NCBI GenBank assembly: GCA_009760855.2
Contig: WPIO01000024.1
Span: forward strand, 1,298,501-1,313,500
Reading direction: 5' to 3'
DNA: 15,000 nt
From: Cristatella mucedo
Lineage: Eukaryota > Bryozoa > Phylactolaemata > Cristatellidae
Below, piece by piece: positions 8,151-15,000 of this stretch. The notes under the pieces were generated by a model. It saw only the letters and a list, made by a program, of their open reading frames with translations, searched no databases and was not told where the DNA came from. Numbering within the stretch: the stretch's first letter is position 1; every line of letters starts with the position of its first letter. The position numbers were made by a program, and so were the translations under genes.

Positions 8151-8154
8151 ACTT

Positions 8155-9660
8155 AAAGCACTTGCCGAAACCAGCGCTGTCAGCTCAGCTGGATATAGTT
8201 GAGCCAAAATAATCTTTCCCATTACGTTAAATTTGGGTCACAAATTCGGGTAGAATTCCTGCTGGAAACTTCTTACGCGATTGCTCTATCTTTAAGAGCA
8301 TTTGAGCTACTTCTCTGCTGGGAATTTTCTACAAGTATTCGTATCATTCGTCTAAGGGTACTAGGCAGATAAGCGGAACTATTATTTGCCTGTCGCTGCT
8401 GTTTTTATTTGTCACGGTTTACAAAACCGAAAAATACCCAAGTCGAACCAGCACTGATAGCAGCTAATCTAACCTCTAAGTCAAACTTAAACATTTTTCG
8501 TAAACTTTTTATATATTATATGGAGTAATGCGCTGTGCTTTCAAATTAAAGTAACTACATGAATAGCAAATATTAAAGAGCATCAGTTACGGATTAAGAT
8601 AGATTACCGTATAAGATAGATTACATGGTATAAGGGCCGTGTGCGGTTTTAACCGGGCTTGCGGCAGGCACTAAAGAGTTTACAGCTGCAGCACTCAAAT
8701 TCAATCGTGAACTGTGAGTGCCGTAATGATTGTCTAAGACCCAGCCAGCATGTAAGCAGAAAACGATTATTTTTACAAGCAATTTCACAGGATAATTCGA
8801 CAAGACAAAGCTTGAAGTTCACATTTAATGACAGAGCCTCGGATATGCACAACATTCTCTTTCAGGCATGGCCAAAAGTGTATTTCAGTATATCGAAAAG
8901 GCTACTGTTCCAAATGCAATCAGGCAGTTCTTTATAGAGAGACTTTTGACAAAATATAATAGAAAGTCCATACTTGGATGTTCATGGGAGCACATTGCCA
9001 TACTCCGTACAGCTTGAGAAATCTCCACACAAAAAAAGAGGATACGCTTTAAATATCATCAGTCAAAACATTAAGACTATAAAATTGCAATACGTAAAAA
9101 CTAATTGTGTGACTCTTGATACTTGAACCAGCCTTTACTCTAGACCTTAATTAGCTAACAAACACCTTTGAAATCCGGTCCTATAAGCATAAGTGTTGGT
9201 GTAAAAATTGCAGATGTTAAATTGTCTAAATAAATGTTGACAGCAGAATGAGAGAATTCTGAATTTCCTTCCGAAATGAATGAACTTGCAATTAGACTGT
9301 GGATGACAAATATTTCAGTGAGATACACCATGGCATCAGGTATTCTGGCTGTGGTCAAGAATGAAAAGGAAAAGCTCTTATTAATGAAATGTGAAATGTC
9401 GGTATGCTTCCCAATGATTGGCTACAGCATACACTGAATAGGCTTAAGAAGGGCTTCTTAGTGCACGAAGTTCACAAAGTGATCTCCGGACGCCTTCAGC
9501 AGACCAGCCAATAAGACACGTCCAGAACAGAGAGCATGATTCAGCTTTCTCTTTCTTACATGAACCCCAGTCTCCCAAGAATGCGTGAAGAGCCTTTACT
9601 CTCCCTCCCCATTTTTTTCGCATGAAATGGCTGTGCTGTAAGTCATTCTTAGGGCTTGAG
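8155..9660. other. unassigned AT-rich stretch
   Basis: No gene recognised over about 1.5 kb. A plus-strand frame of 92 codons at 8659-8937 and minus-strand frames at 8621-8855, 9155-9358 and 9444-9692 show no domain. It holds a short 17-bp tandem repeat at 8595-8628, a 6-bp-stem hairpin at about 8415-8429, and pyrimidine-rich DNA at 9540-9620. Confidence 0.4.
8595..8628. repeat. 17-bp direct repeat
   Basis: taagatagattaccgta at 8595-8611 is followed immediately by taagatagattacatgg at 8612-8628; the first 13 bases are identical. Confidence 0.75.
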
Positions 9661-9669
9661 CAGCTATCT

Positions 9670-9760
9670 TCGTCCCCCAGGAGGTGTGGCACTCGCTCTG
9701 CCCGACCGATGTCGTGGGTTGGACTCCTGCAGTGGTCGATCCTTTATTCTCCGCTACAAG
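9670..9760 (+). mobile_element. tRNA-derived SINE remnant (SINE-2)
   Basis: On the plus strand, CCCCAGGAGGTGTGGCACTCGC (about 9675-9695) resembles the box A region GGCCCAGTGGTTAAGGCGCTCGC of the SINE at 14640-14787. CCCGACCGATGTCGTGGGTT and then GGACTCC (to 9727) match CCCGACC...GGTCGTGGGCTCGAGCTCC. The box B GGTTGGACTCC at 9717-9727 departs from the pol III consensus GGTTCGANNCC at one position. The 3' part is not alignable with confidence. Confidence 0.55.
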
Positions 9761-9764
9761 TGGC

Positions 9765-10795
9765 GGTGACAGCTGTGAGGATCATTCTGCCGCTATGTAA
9801 ATGAGATTATTAAGCCATCGTACCTTTTTTAACTGACAGCCTAATATTGCAAAAGTGTTTAGCAATATTGTAGAATCAGGCTGCTTGATTGGTTCTCGTC
9901 TGCGGCTTATCGAGTGACGAGGCGGCTCTGAAAGGATTGCTTCCCTTTCAGCGTTCCCATCTTCAATATCGAAGCATCCGCTTGCTACATCCGCTTGGTA
10001 ATAGCAGACATAGAGAATGGCTGTTCCTGAATTATAAACACATGAATCGAATATATCATAATCTATAGCTTCGAAAGTGTTGCTTGCCATCTGCAGCAGT
10101 AGTTAGTTGTGTTTTACTCGGTGCTTCAAACAAGTCAGTTTTGCTCTGGTGTCAGGTAAGTAATACCACGACAGTGCTGTCAAAACCGTCCGACAGCTAG
10201 ATAGCGGAACCACTCACAAAATATGTTACAGACCAACTGAAATATCTAATTTAATGTGACGTACTTCACAGCAAAAGGCAACGAGTTCCAACTTTTGCAT
10301 TGTGTCAAATAAGGAGTTGGAAGGATTGTACAGCAAAATGTCACTAGATGGCAACGTCGTCATGCGGGCGCTACGGTTTTAGCTCCGGACCCTATTTCCT
10401 GGCGACCGCACTCAATACAATTGTTTTTTTTAAATACCGTCATCCCCACAAAAATTTGCATTTTCCGTCCGTTCACAAATTGGAAAATTGTCACTGCTCG
10501 ATACAACTACCATGCGCTAAACGGTAATCCCACGGCAAAAATTGACGAATGTACTGTAATGTAACGTGCCTCCGTCTGAAACTTAACTAAGCCACACGGA
10601 CTACGTGGATGTTAGGCAAAAGAGTTTCTTTAGAGCGCATTCAAAGCCCAAGTGGCTTTGGGTACACGTTGGCTAGCCAAAAGACTTTACCTCACGTAAT
10701 AAAAAATAAAATGAGAAGCATAGCTAAGTCAGGAGGCTAGTTGAGGTAGTAAGTAGCATGGAAGTAGCAGCTCAGGACGGTAGGAAAGGATGTGT
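9765..10795. other. unassigned; one minus-strand open frame of 102 codons
   Basis: The frame at 9782-10090 (minus) starts MASNTFEAIDYDIFDSC and runs 102 residues. I recognise no domain, and there is no signal peptide or clear promoter. It is more likely chance or an unidentified repeat than a gene. The rest shows a T8 run near 10424 and a small AAAGCC...GGCTTT hairpin at about 10643-10659. The 3' untranslated part of LINE copy C should occupy the last tens of bases, but no poly-A (poly-T on plus) is seen; L2/CR1-type elements lack one. Confidence 0.35.
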
Positions 10796-10800
10796 CACAC

Positions 10801-11210
10801 TCAGCAGCAGGAGAAAAGATGTCGTTGTGTCAGAAGTGTAGAATTGAGTCCCTGCAGAGCAAAGTTTTTGTCGCTAACGTTCTTTAAGCTTAAGAAGGGA
10901 ACAGCTACTTTTTTATCCATAGAGGACCTGAGGAAACGATAAGCCTGAAACTGGTAGGGTAGTTCAGCTCGGTATGAAGGAGCCAAGAAATAGTGGGGCC
11001 TTGTGGGTCAGTGTAAGCACTTTACTGTGTCCATTGATCAACCGGAAGCCATTGTAGCTTCTTCTGCAAAGAAGACACGAGGTCAAACCTCTAGGATTTT
11101 TCGTGACTACGCATGCGGCTATATTCATTACTAGCTGCAGTCGCCTAGTGGCTTTTGTCGGTAGCTCAGCCAAAATTGAATTGCAATAATCTAGCCGAGA
11201 CAGAACCAAC
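10801..11210 (-). pseudogene. RT C-terminal region of LINE copy C
   Basis: The first segment begins VLSRLDYCNSILAELPTK (from ~11203), continues ATRRLQLVMNIAACVVTK, and later VLTLTHKAP. These correspond to the SRLDYCNSLL.GLP...L..LQ.VQNAAARLV...KVL.LTHKAL blocks downstream of the RT palm in L2/CR1/Rex-type elements. A second frame (10801-10986) carries RFLRSSMDKKVAVPF, then NVSDKNFALQG and a terminal RHLFSCC, fitting the R.LRS....L..P....GDR.FS..AP..WN..P ... HLF ending. The stop at 10801 may be the ancestral terminator. A frameshift separates the two. Confidence 0.85.
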
Positions 11211-11320
11211 GAGCTAGTTAAATTTTATGCAATCCATTATGGTAGTTGTAATTAATCTTATCTAATCCCCTAATCTTAGATAGGAATCGGACGTGGTGGC
11301 TAGCTATTGAGGGTGACTAC

Positions 11321-11720
11321 TCAATGAAACATCCAAAATCTAAGCAGTAATAAAAGGCTTACACCTATATTCCGAGCACACAGTGACGGTCGCACTACAG
11401 CATCATCTATTACAAGAGCAAAGTCTTCTAGTCCAGCCACAGACTTTTGACGTCGTATGAGTGGCAGTTCCATTTTTATCTGCGTTAGGTTTAAGGAAAT
11501 TCGCCGACATCTAAGGTTGCATGTCTGCATTAGGCTTACAGAAATTTGCCAACATCTAAGATCAAATGCTTGCAAGGCAAGCAATCAGTTTACCAATCGC
11601 TGCAGCAGATTGTTACTGTTTAAAAGACAACAACAGCTGAGTATTGGCTGCATCAAAGTGATAGCCGATTTCATAAGCCGAGTCACTTTTCCCAAAAATT
11701 TATTATAATGGAACGGCAAA
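11321..11720 (-). pseudogene. RT palm/thumb of LINE copy C with destroyed catalytic motif
   Basis: Reading down the minus strand, YEIGYHFDAANTQLLLSF (motif C, QL to Y at 11634-11663) stands where active elements have a YHFYADDTQLYLSF-type sequence. The ADD is replaced by AAN, which removes both metal-binding aspartates. AAAIGKLIACLAS follows. Then, in another frame, comes a duplicated DLRCW...ISVSL / NLRCR...ISLNL block (see the 45-bp repeat), and finally DFALVIDDAVVRPS at about 11384-11425, matching the ..VIGDAVV.PS..VRNLGV block. Confidence 0.82.
11479..11568 (-). repeat. 45-bp in-frame tandem duplication inside the RT of copy C
   Basis: Units at 11479-11523 and 11524-11568 start tctgc(g/a)ttagg(t/c)tta and differ at about 10 of 45 positions by hand count. 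On the minus strand each encodes a version of the same ~15 residues (DLRCWQISVSLMQ and NLRCRRISLNLTQ), which correspond to the single DI..WM..N.LKLN block of related RTs. Because the length is a multiple of three, the frame survives. Confidence 0.75.
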
Positions 11721-11824
11721 GAATCGACGACGGATCGACTCCACAGATGAATGGTCTGGTTATGATACGCGACCCCAACACGATGAGGATTGAACATGAT
11801 CGGACAAGTACGATTTGAACAACA

Positions 11825-12420
11825 CTAGGGCCTCATCTTCCAGATCTGTAGTCGTTGTACATCGCTTATTAAAGATATAGTGCCTAATAGCAATGAAAGT
11901 TGCTGATAGATCCAGCCCAGGGCATTCCCGTCATCTTTGCTGCGCTCATTGTCGTTGATTACACGGATGAGAGCAGTTTCAGCGGAGTGGTGTCGCTTAA
12001 ATCCTGCCTGAAAATCTTCTGACAATTTATTATTTTCAATGTGTGCTATAAGCTGCTTAGCGAAAATATTCTCAATAATTTGCGACAAGAAAGGAAGAAT
12101 TAAAACTTGGCGATAGTAATCTATGACCATTGAATTTAATACTGGCTCTAAAGTACCGATCGAACTACTTCCAACTTTAAGAACTTTGGTAAAACTCCGT
12201 TATCCAGAGCAGCATTAAAAATCTTAGTTATGGCTGGACTAAGTTTGTCTGCTTGTGAAGACCACAGAGGGGATAGTATAGGGACTTAAGGAGTCAAGCT
12301 CTTTTTGCGAGACTTTATTCAAGGTATCCAGATCACATGCAGAAACCTCGGAAAAACTCCAAAGGAAAGGTCACTAGTCGTGACTAAATAATCGCTTTAG
12401 TTTGAGGGTGTTTTGTGGTG
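11825..12420 (-). pseudogene. RT fingers and motif A of LINE copy C
   Basis: One frame (11825-12130) holds ILPFLSQIIENIFAKQLIAH and FQAGFKRHHSAETALIRV (11960-12013), the conserved LPFLSKI.E...AKQL..H and FQSGFR..HSTETAL.RV blocks. Motif A continues in a shifted frame as LDLSATFIAI at 11886-11915. The first aspartate is kept, while the second one of AAFD is I. Upstream, 12180-12420 matches copies A and B closely at DNA level (for example the shared attaaaaatcttagttatgg in A and C). Confidence 0.85.
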
Positions 12421-12659
12421 GCGCGAATATGTGCAATTTTTTCAATGAAGAAGGTTAAAAACTTGTCGCCGAGCCGTTAATATCTGTGTTGTGAGACGTC
12501 TCTCTGAGTTGCCAAACACATTTTTCACTGTCTCATAAATCGATTTTTAGTCCGACTAGCAGGACTTAAGTTTTCGAGTGGAAAACCCTGCCTTTGCTAA
12601 GCTTCCGGGTGTAGGCTCGGGAGGAAGTCTCTGAAATAAGCTAGATCGTCATCTGACCC

Positions 12660-13550
12660 AGACTTCTCAAAGTGGCATTCAAATCTTCGCTTAACACGGA
12701 GCATCGTTTGAATTTGCTTACACTTTAAAGGAACCTCCGCGACTCTGTACAGGGACAGAATGTGTGGGAGCATGCCAGTCAAGGGTACTTCTAAGTTGGG
12801 TGTTTACTGCATCTGTGAGGGTATCGAGGCCGTCGGCCGAGTCTTGGTGCAGATTAGGAAGACCTGCCTCACCGGCAGATTTAAAAAATCTCTCCGAGCA
12901 ATTGCTTGTTTAAGTTAGGTCGCTGGACAAGCTTAACGTTACTCTGCACGTACAACCAAACACGAAAATTAAAACTAGAAAGAAAAATAATCCAAGATTA
13001 TCAGCGGGCAAACAGCTAGGTCGGTTGTGCAGACATTTCTAATGATAACGAGATCCAGGATATGACCACCGATATGAGTGGTGCGATTAACGTACTGGCC
13101 TGAAGCGAAGTTTTCCATACAGTCAAGAAATGAGGGGACCTAGATTCTGGTAGGGTCTTAAATTTGTGAGCGTTTAAGTCTCCTACAATCAATAATGGCA
13201 TGTAATATACGAATACTTTAGTTAGAAACTCCAAAAATTATGTTATCAACAAGGTTTGACAGCCATTAAGACGTCGGTAGATCAAAACTATGAGAGGCAT
13301 GGTCTTTGATGAGGTCGTGATAGCAACTGAATCAAATGATGGCCCATACAAACAGCCGCAGGTCTTATATTGCCAAACGATTAGCGAACAACAGCAACAA
13401 CGCCACCCACCTTGTCAGACCGCATCGACGGGAAGAATAAGAACTCGGTTGAGATGGTCTCAGATGAACAGCCACCAGAGCAGGGCGTCATCCACGTCTC
13501 GGACAGCAGAAATGCATATAGCTTCTTCTAGAAAACCTGATCGCAGATAA
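12660..13550 (-). pseudogene. APE-type endonuclease domain of LINE copy C
   Basis: Going down the minus strand: RSDKVGGVVAVVR (13384-13422), matching the R..R.GGGVA.. block; FDSVAITTSSKTMPLIVLIY then RRL near 13240-13340, matching FD...V......I.L..IYRPP; PLLIVGDLNAH (13166-13198), the GDFN metal-site motif with F to L; and THIGGHILDLVII (13041-13079), the TH..GH.LDLVIT signature. The domain is better preserved than in copy A but needs at least three frame changes and contains stops. Together with the RT it marks the element as an APE-type non-LTR retrotransposon. Confidence 0.85.
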
Positions 13551-13660
13551 ATAACCAGTTAGCTTTTAGTGAGCGTACATTTAACAAGCGGAATTTTAAA
13601 GGCTTTCCAATAACTAAATATATCTCCTTCCTGTGGCTGCAAAAAGCCTACTAGAAGTAT

Positions 13661-13931
13661 TGTGGCTGCAGCGAGTAGGATTAGCATTTGCCGGCCGATT
13701 ATGCTAGCAGATCTAGGTAGATGGTTCATTTACAGGCAATGTAACCCTCTCAAGCGAAGTCTTAAATGTGTGACGCCGATTATAAAGGCAGACTATAATT
13801 AATGTGGCTGCAGCGAGTAGGCTTAGCATTTGCCGGCCGACTGTGCTAGCAGATCCAGGTAGATGGTTCACTTACAGGTAATTTAACACTCTCAAGCGAA
13901 GTCTTTAAATGTGCAACGCCGATTATTAAGG
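13661..13931 (-). repeat. 142-bp tandem duplication within LINE copy C
   Basis: Unit 1 starts at 13661 and unit 2 at 13803, both with tgtggctgcagcgagtagg; about 129 bases align with roughly 12 differences, including one indel, by hand count. The two units are much closer to each other than copy C is to copy A, so the duplication is younger than the A/C split. Unit 2 read on the minus strand gives LIIGVAHLKTSLESVKL then PVSEPSTWIC before a stop, so the duplicated segment may be coding (ORF1 end) and not only untranslated. A further partial unit (ctgtggctgcaaaaagccta) lies at 13631-13650. Confidence 0.85.
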
Positions 13932-13934
13932 TTC

Positions 13935-14250
13935 TTGCACGCTTGGGGGCATGCAGCCGGCCGGGCAGACGCCGAGCCTTCGGATATGAATGGAGCCTTA
14001 GTAACGGCAGGCTGCTGGCCCTTCATATCGTGCTGAGGCATGCCGTCTAAGCTGCTATCACAACCAGTGCTAAACAGCGCTCCTTAATCTTACGGTTCGC
14101 AGCTTTGATAGCCCAGCGGTTCATAGGGCGATCGCGGAATACAGGGAGGTTCTTACTGATCCGCCGAAGATGGGCCGCCAGTAGGAATTTACTAATGGCG
14201 ACATCATACCTTATACCACGCAGGTCTCTTTTCGAGTAATATATCCGACT
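13935..14250 (-). pseudogene. ORF1-like segment at the 5' end of LINE copy C
   Basis: The minus strand reads RYDVAISKFLLAAHLRRISK, then NLPVFRDRPMNRWAIKAANR and KIKERCLALVVIAA without a stop for over 50 residues. A frameshift leads to GMPQHDMKGQQPAVTKAP. The homologous stretch in copy A (3940-4207) reads RYDAPISQCLP and SLVTVVAYTPCLSML in the same order. I do not recognise a domain. Its place upstream of the endonuclease suggests ORF1 or the leader of the polyprotein. In both copies the homology starts at the same base region, about gatat(a/g) next to 14245 and 4207. Confidence 0.6.
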
Positions 14251-14251
14251 A

Positions 14252-14350
14252 GACTCAGGTGCTCGCCTTTAACGACCGAGGTCGTGGGCTCGTGCTCTAC
14301 TGTATACGTATATGCAGCGCCTGGATAGAGAATAAGTTCTCAGACGATGC
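14252..14350 (+). mobile_element. tRNA-derived SINE remnant (SINE-4), abutting LINE copy C
   Basis: The plus strand has GTGCTCGCC, then CGACCGAGGTCGTGGGCTCG and TGCTC (box B part at 14286-14297), then GCGCCTGGATAGAGAATAAG and TTCTC. The minus-strand SINE at 14640-14787 has GCGCTCGCC, CGACC...GGTCGTGGGCTCG, AGCTC and GCGTCTGAATTGGGATTAAG, TTCTC in the same order. Box A is not clear, so the copy is probably 5'-truncated or eroded where it meets the LINE. Confidence 0.6.
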
Positions 14351-14612
14351 TATTCTAATGAACCGTATTTTTCAGTTACTGCACGACAAGTTATCCGACA
14401 ATGACGCCGCGACCCAAATACTATCTGAGGACAGTGGAATGGCGGCTTCGAGTTACCTTCCCGACTACTGGCATCTGATAGGCAACGCTCCGAATTCTAG
14501 CCCAGCAACGTCACGTCCGCCCTTTCCACCCACATCGGCGTTAGAATCCCCGCCGATTGACCTGCAGGGTGGCTGGGTCGGTGCAAGCGGAAGCCGGGAT
14601 AATTCGCTCTAG
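14259..14612 (+). CDS. unexplained open frame of 117 codons, partly SINE-derived
   Basis: The frame starts inside the SINE remnant and continues past it without a stop to 14612. The SINE-derived part is about the first 30 residues. The rest contains a helix-prone acidic stretch (DDAILMNRIFQLLHDKLSDN) followed by a proline/serine-rich stretch (SSPATSRPPFPPTSALESPP). I recognise no family. The composition looks more protein-like than most open frames here, so it could be an exon or a fragment of a transposon protein, but there is no ribosomal start context, splice signal or homologue that I can name. Chance remains quite possible at this length. Confidence 0.25.
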   Translation: MLAFNDRGRGLVLYCIRICSAWIENKFSDDAILMNRIFQLLHDKLSDNDAATQILSEDSGMAASSYLPDYWHLIGNAPNSSPATSRPPFPPTSALESPPIDLQGGWVGASGSRDNSL

Positions 14613-14639
14613 TAACTTGCAGGCGTAGACTAGCTAAGC

Positions 14640-14787
14640 AGGACTACTCATTTTTATTGCGCCCTAAGAGAACTTAATCCCAATTCAGACGCCTTACATA
14701 AGCCACGGGAGCTCGAGCCCACGACCTTGGCCTGACCTTGGTCGGGGCGAGCGCCTTAACCACTGGGCCCCACCGACGCGGCGGCAC
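14640..14787 (-). mobile_element. tRNA-derived SINE, best-preserved copy (SINE-3)
   Basis: On the minus strand the pol III box A GGGCCCAGTGG lies at 14760-14770 and is followed by TTAAGGCGCTCGCC. Box B GGCTCGAGCTC lies at 14709-14719 (consensus GGTTCGANNCC, differing at two positions). CGTGGCTTATGTAAGGCG follows, and the copy ends in an A-rich tail containing AATAAAAATGAG near 14646-14660. The head resembles a tRNA of the Leu/Ser type in its A-box region. Tick genomes carry tRNA-derived SINEs such as the family named Ruka; whether this is that family cannot be decided here. Confidence 0.7.
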
Positions 14788-14789
14788 TT

Positions 14790-15000
14790 GAGTTATGCAA
14801 TCAATTTTACCCTCTGCTATGTCTACATCTACGTCTCGCTACGACGGCTGCTATGCAGACTGAGGAGGCGAACGAAGCTTCGAGCTCGGGGATATTTCTT
14901 CCACCCGGGCATTTTGCCCGCTAGCGCTGTCTGTCGCGCGGCCGTCGCAGTGGGGCGTGACCAGCCGGGGCCGGCGCTGCCTGCCGGGCCGCCGGGCAGA
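14790..15000. other. GC-rich terminal segment, unassigned
   Basis: The last ~140 bases become strongly GC- and CpG-rich (gtcgcgcggccgtcgcag, ggccggcgctgcctgccggg). A hairpin-capable cgggcattttgcccg lies at 14906-14920. It could be a CpG-rich promoter, a first exon or the end of another repeat that continues beyond the window. Confidence 0.4.

Larger units (their letters stand above)
10801..14250 (-). mobile_element. LINE copy C, nearly complete decayed L2/CR1-like element
   Basis: This is about 3.45 kb on the minus strand with all parts in the expected order from 14250 down: an ORF1-like segment (13935-14250), a tandem-duplicated segment (13661-13935), APE-type endonuclease (~12700-13550), RT fingers and motif A (~11880-12420), motif B (11713-11742), motif C (11634-11663), thumb (~11384-11620) and a C-terminal tail ending at a TGA at 10801. 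Stops and frameshifts break every part. The SRLDYCNS and GH.LDLVI signatures place it among L2/CR1-like non-LTR elements. It serves as the reference against which copies A and B can be read. No target-site duplication was identified. Confidence 0.88.

Noticed and set aside
7735-8151. 138-codon minus-strand open frame, the longest in the window
   Set aside because: It begins within a SINE remnant and runs over a 15-bp tandem repeat. The cysteine-rich stretch comes from repeated short motifs, and there is no domain.
10643-10659. AAAGCC...GGCTTT hairpin as a transcription terminator
   Set aside because: A six-base stem with no run of T behind it, in a eukaryotic context; trivial inverted repeat.
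14640-14787. Genuine tRNA gene
   Set aside because: A-box and B-box regions are present, but the distance and surrounding arms do not form a normal cloverleaf, box B departs from consensus, and an A-rich tail follows. A SINE fits better.
14906-14920. cgggcattttgcccg hairpin as a regulatory element
   Set aside because: A five-base stem in GC-rich DNA is expected by chance.
1-15000. CRISPR arrays, bacterial operons, phage or plasmid genes
   Set aside because: No regularly spaced direct repeats with unique spacers, no ribosome-binding-site/ORF organisation, and all recognisable content is eukaryotic mobile-element or intron-containing gene remnants.

Overview
The window looks like repeat-dominated intergenic DNA from an animal genome, most probably an arthropod and plausibly an ixodid tick. 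There is no prokaryotic gene organisation: no open frame exceeds about 140 codons and none shows a clean domain over its full length. What can be recognised is decayed and often intron-like or transposon-derived. The tick suggestion is an inference from three things together: heavily decayed L2/CR1-like non-LTR retrotransposons, tRNA-derived SINE fragments, and the remnant of a small secreted Kunitz-type gene. It is not proven by the sequence.

Layout. Positions 1-5040 are a nest of minus-strand mobile elements. LINE copy A (1 to ~620 and ~2835 to ~4207) is split by a ~2.2-kb insertion holding the C-terminal part of a Mutator-like transposase pseudogene (~1640-2230, minus strand). Immediately beyond copy A's 5' end lies copy B (~4208-5040), an RT-only fragment of the same family. 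Positions 5041-5400 are GC-rich, with a (GGC)5 run, two ETS-type motifs and a short 20-bp tandem array. Positions 5880-6340 hold a broken plus-strand gene: TATA box, signal-peptide-like first exon with an in-frame stop, acceptor, and an exon encoding the first half of a Kunitz domain.

Positions 6340-10790 are mostly unassigned. They carry degenerate short tandem repeats (7234-7600, 7987-8016, 8595-8628) and two SINE remnants (8060-8150 minus, 9670-9760 plus). Positions 10801-14250 are LINE copy C, the most complete copy, on the minus strand. Read 5' to 3' on its own strand it has an ORF1-like segment, a 142-bp tandem duplication, an APE-type endonuclease, a reverse transcriptase and a C-terminal tail, all frameshifted. 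Its 5' end abuts a plus-strand SINE remnant (14252-14350) that runs into an unexplained open frame ending at 14612. A better-preserved minus-strand SINE (14640-14787) and a GC-rich tail close the window.

No gene here looks functional. The value of the window is in its element stratigraphy (copy A inside or beside B, transposon inside A), the shared 5' boundary of LINE copies A and C, internal tandem duplications within the LINE, and the Kunitz-type pseudogene.
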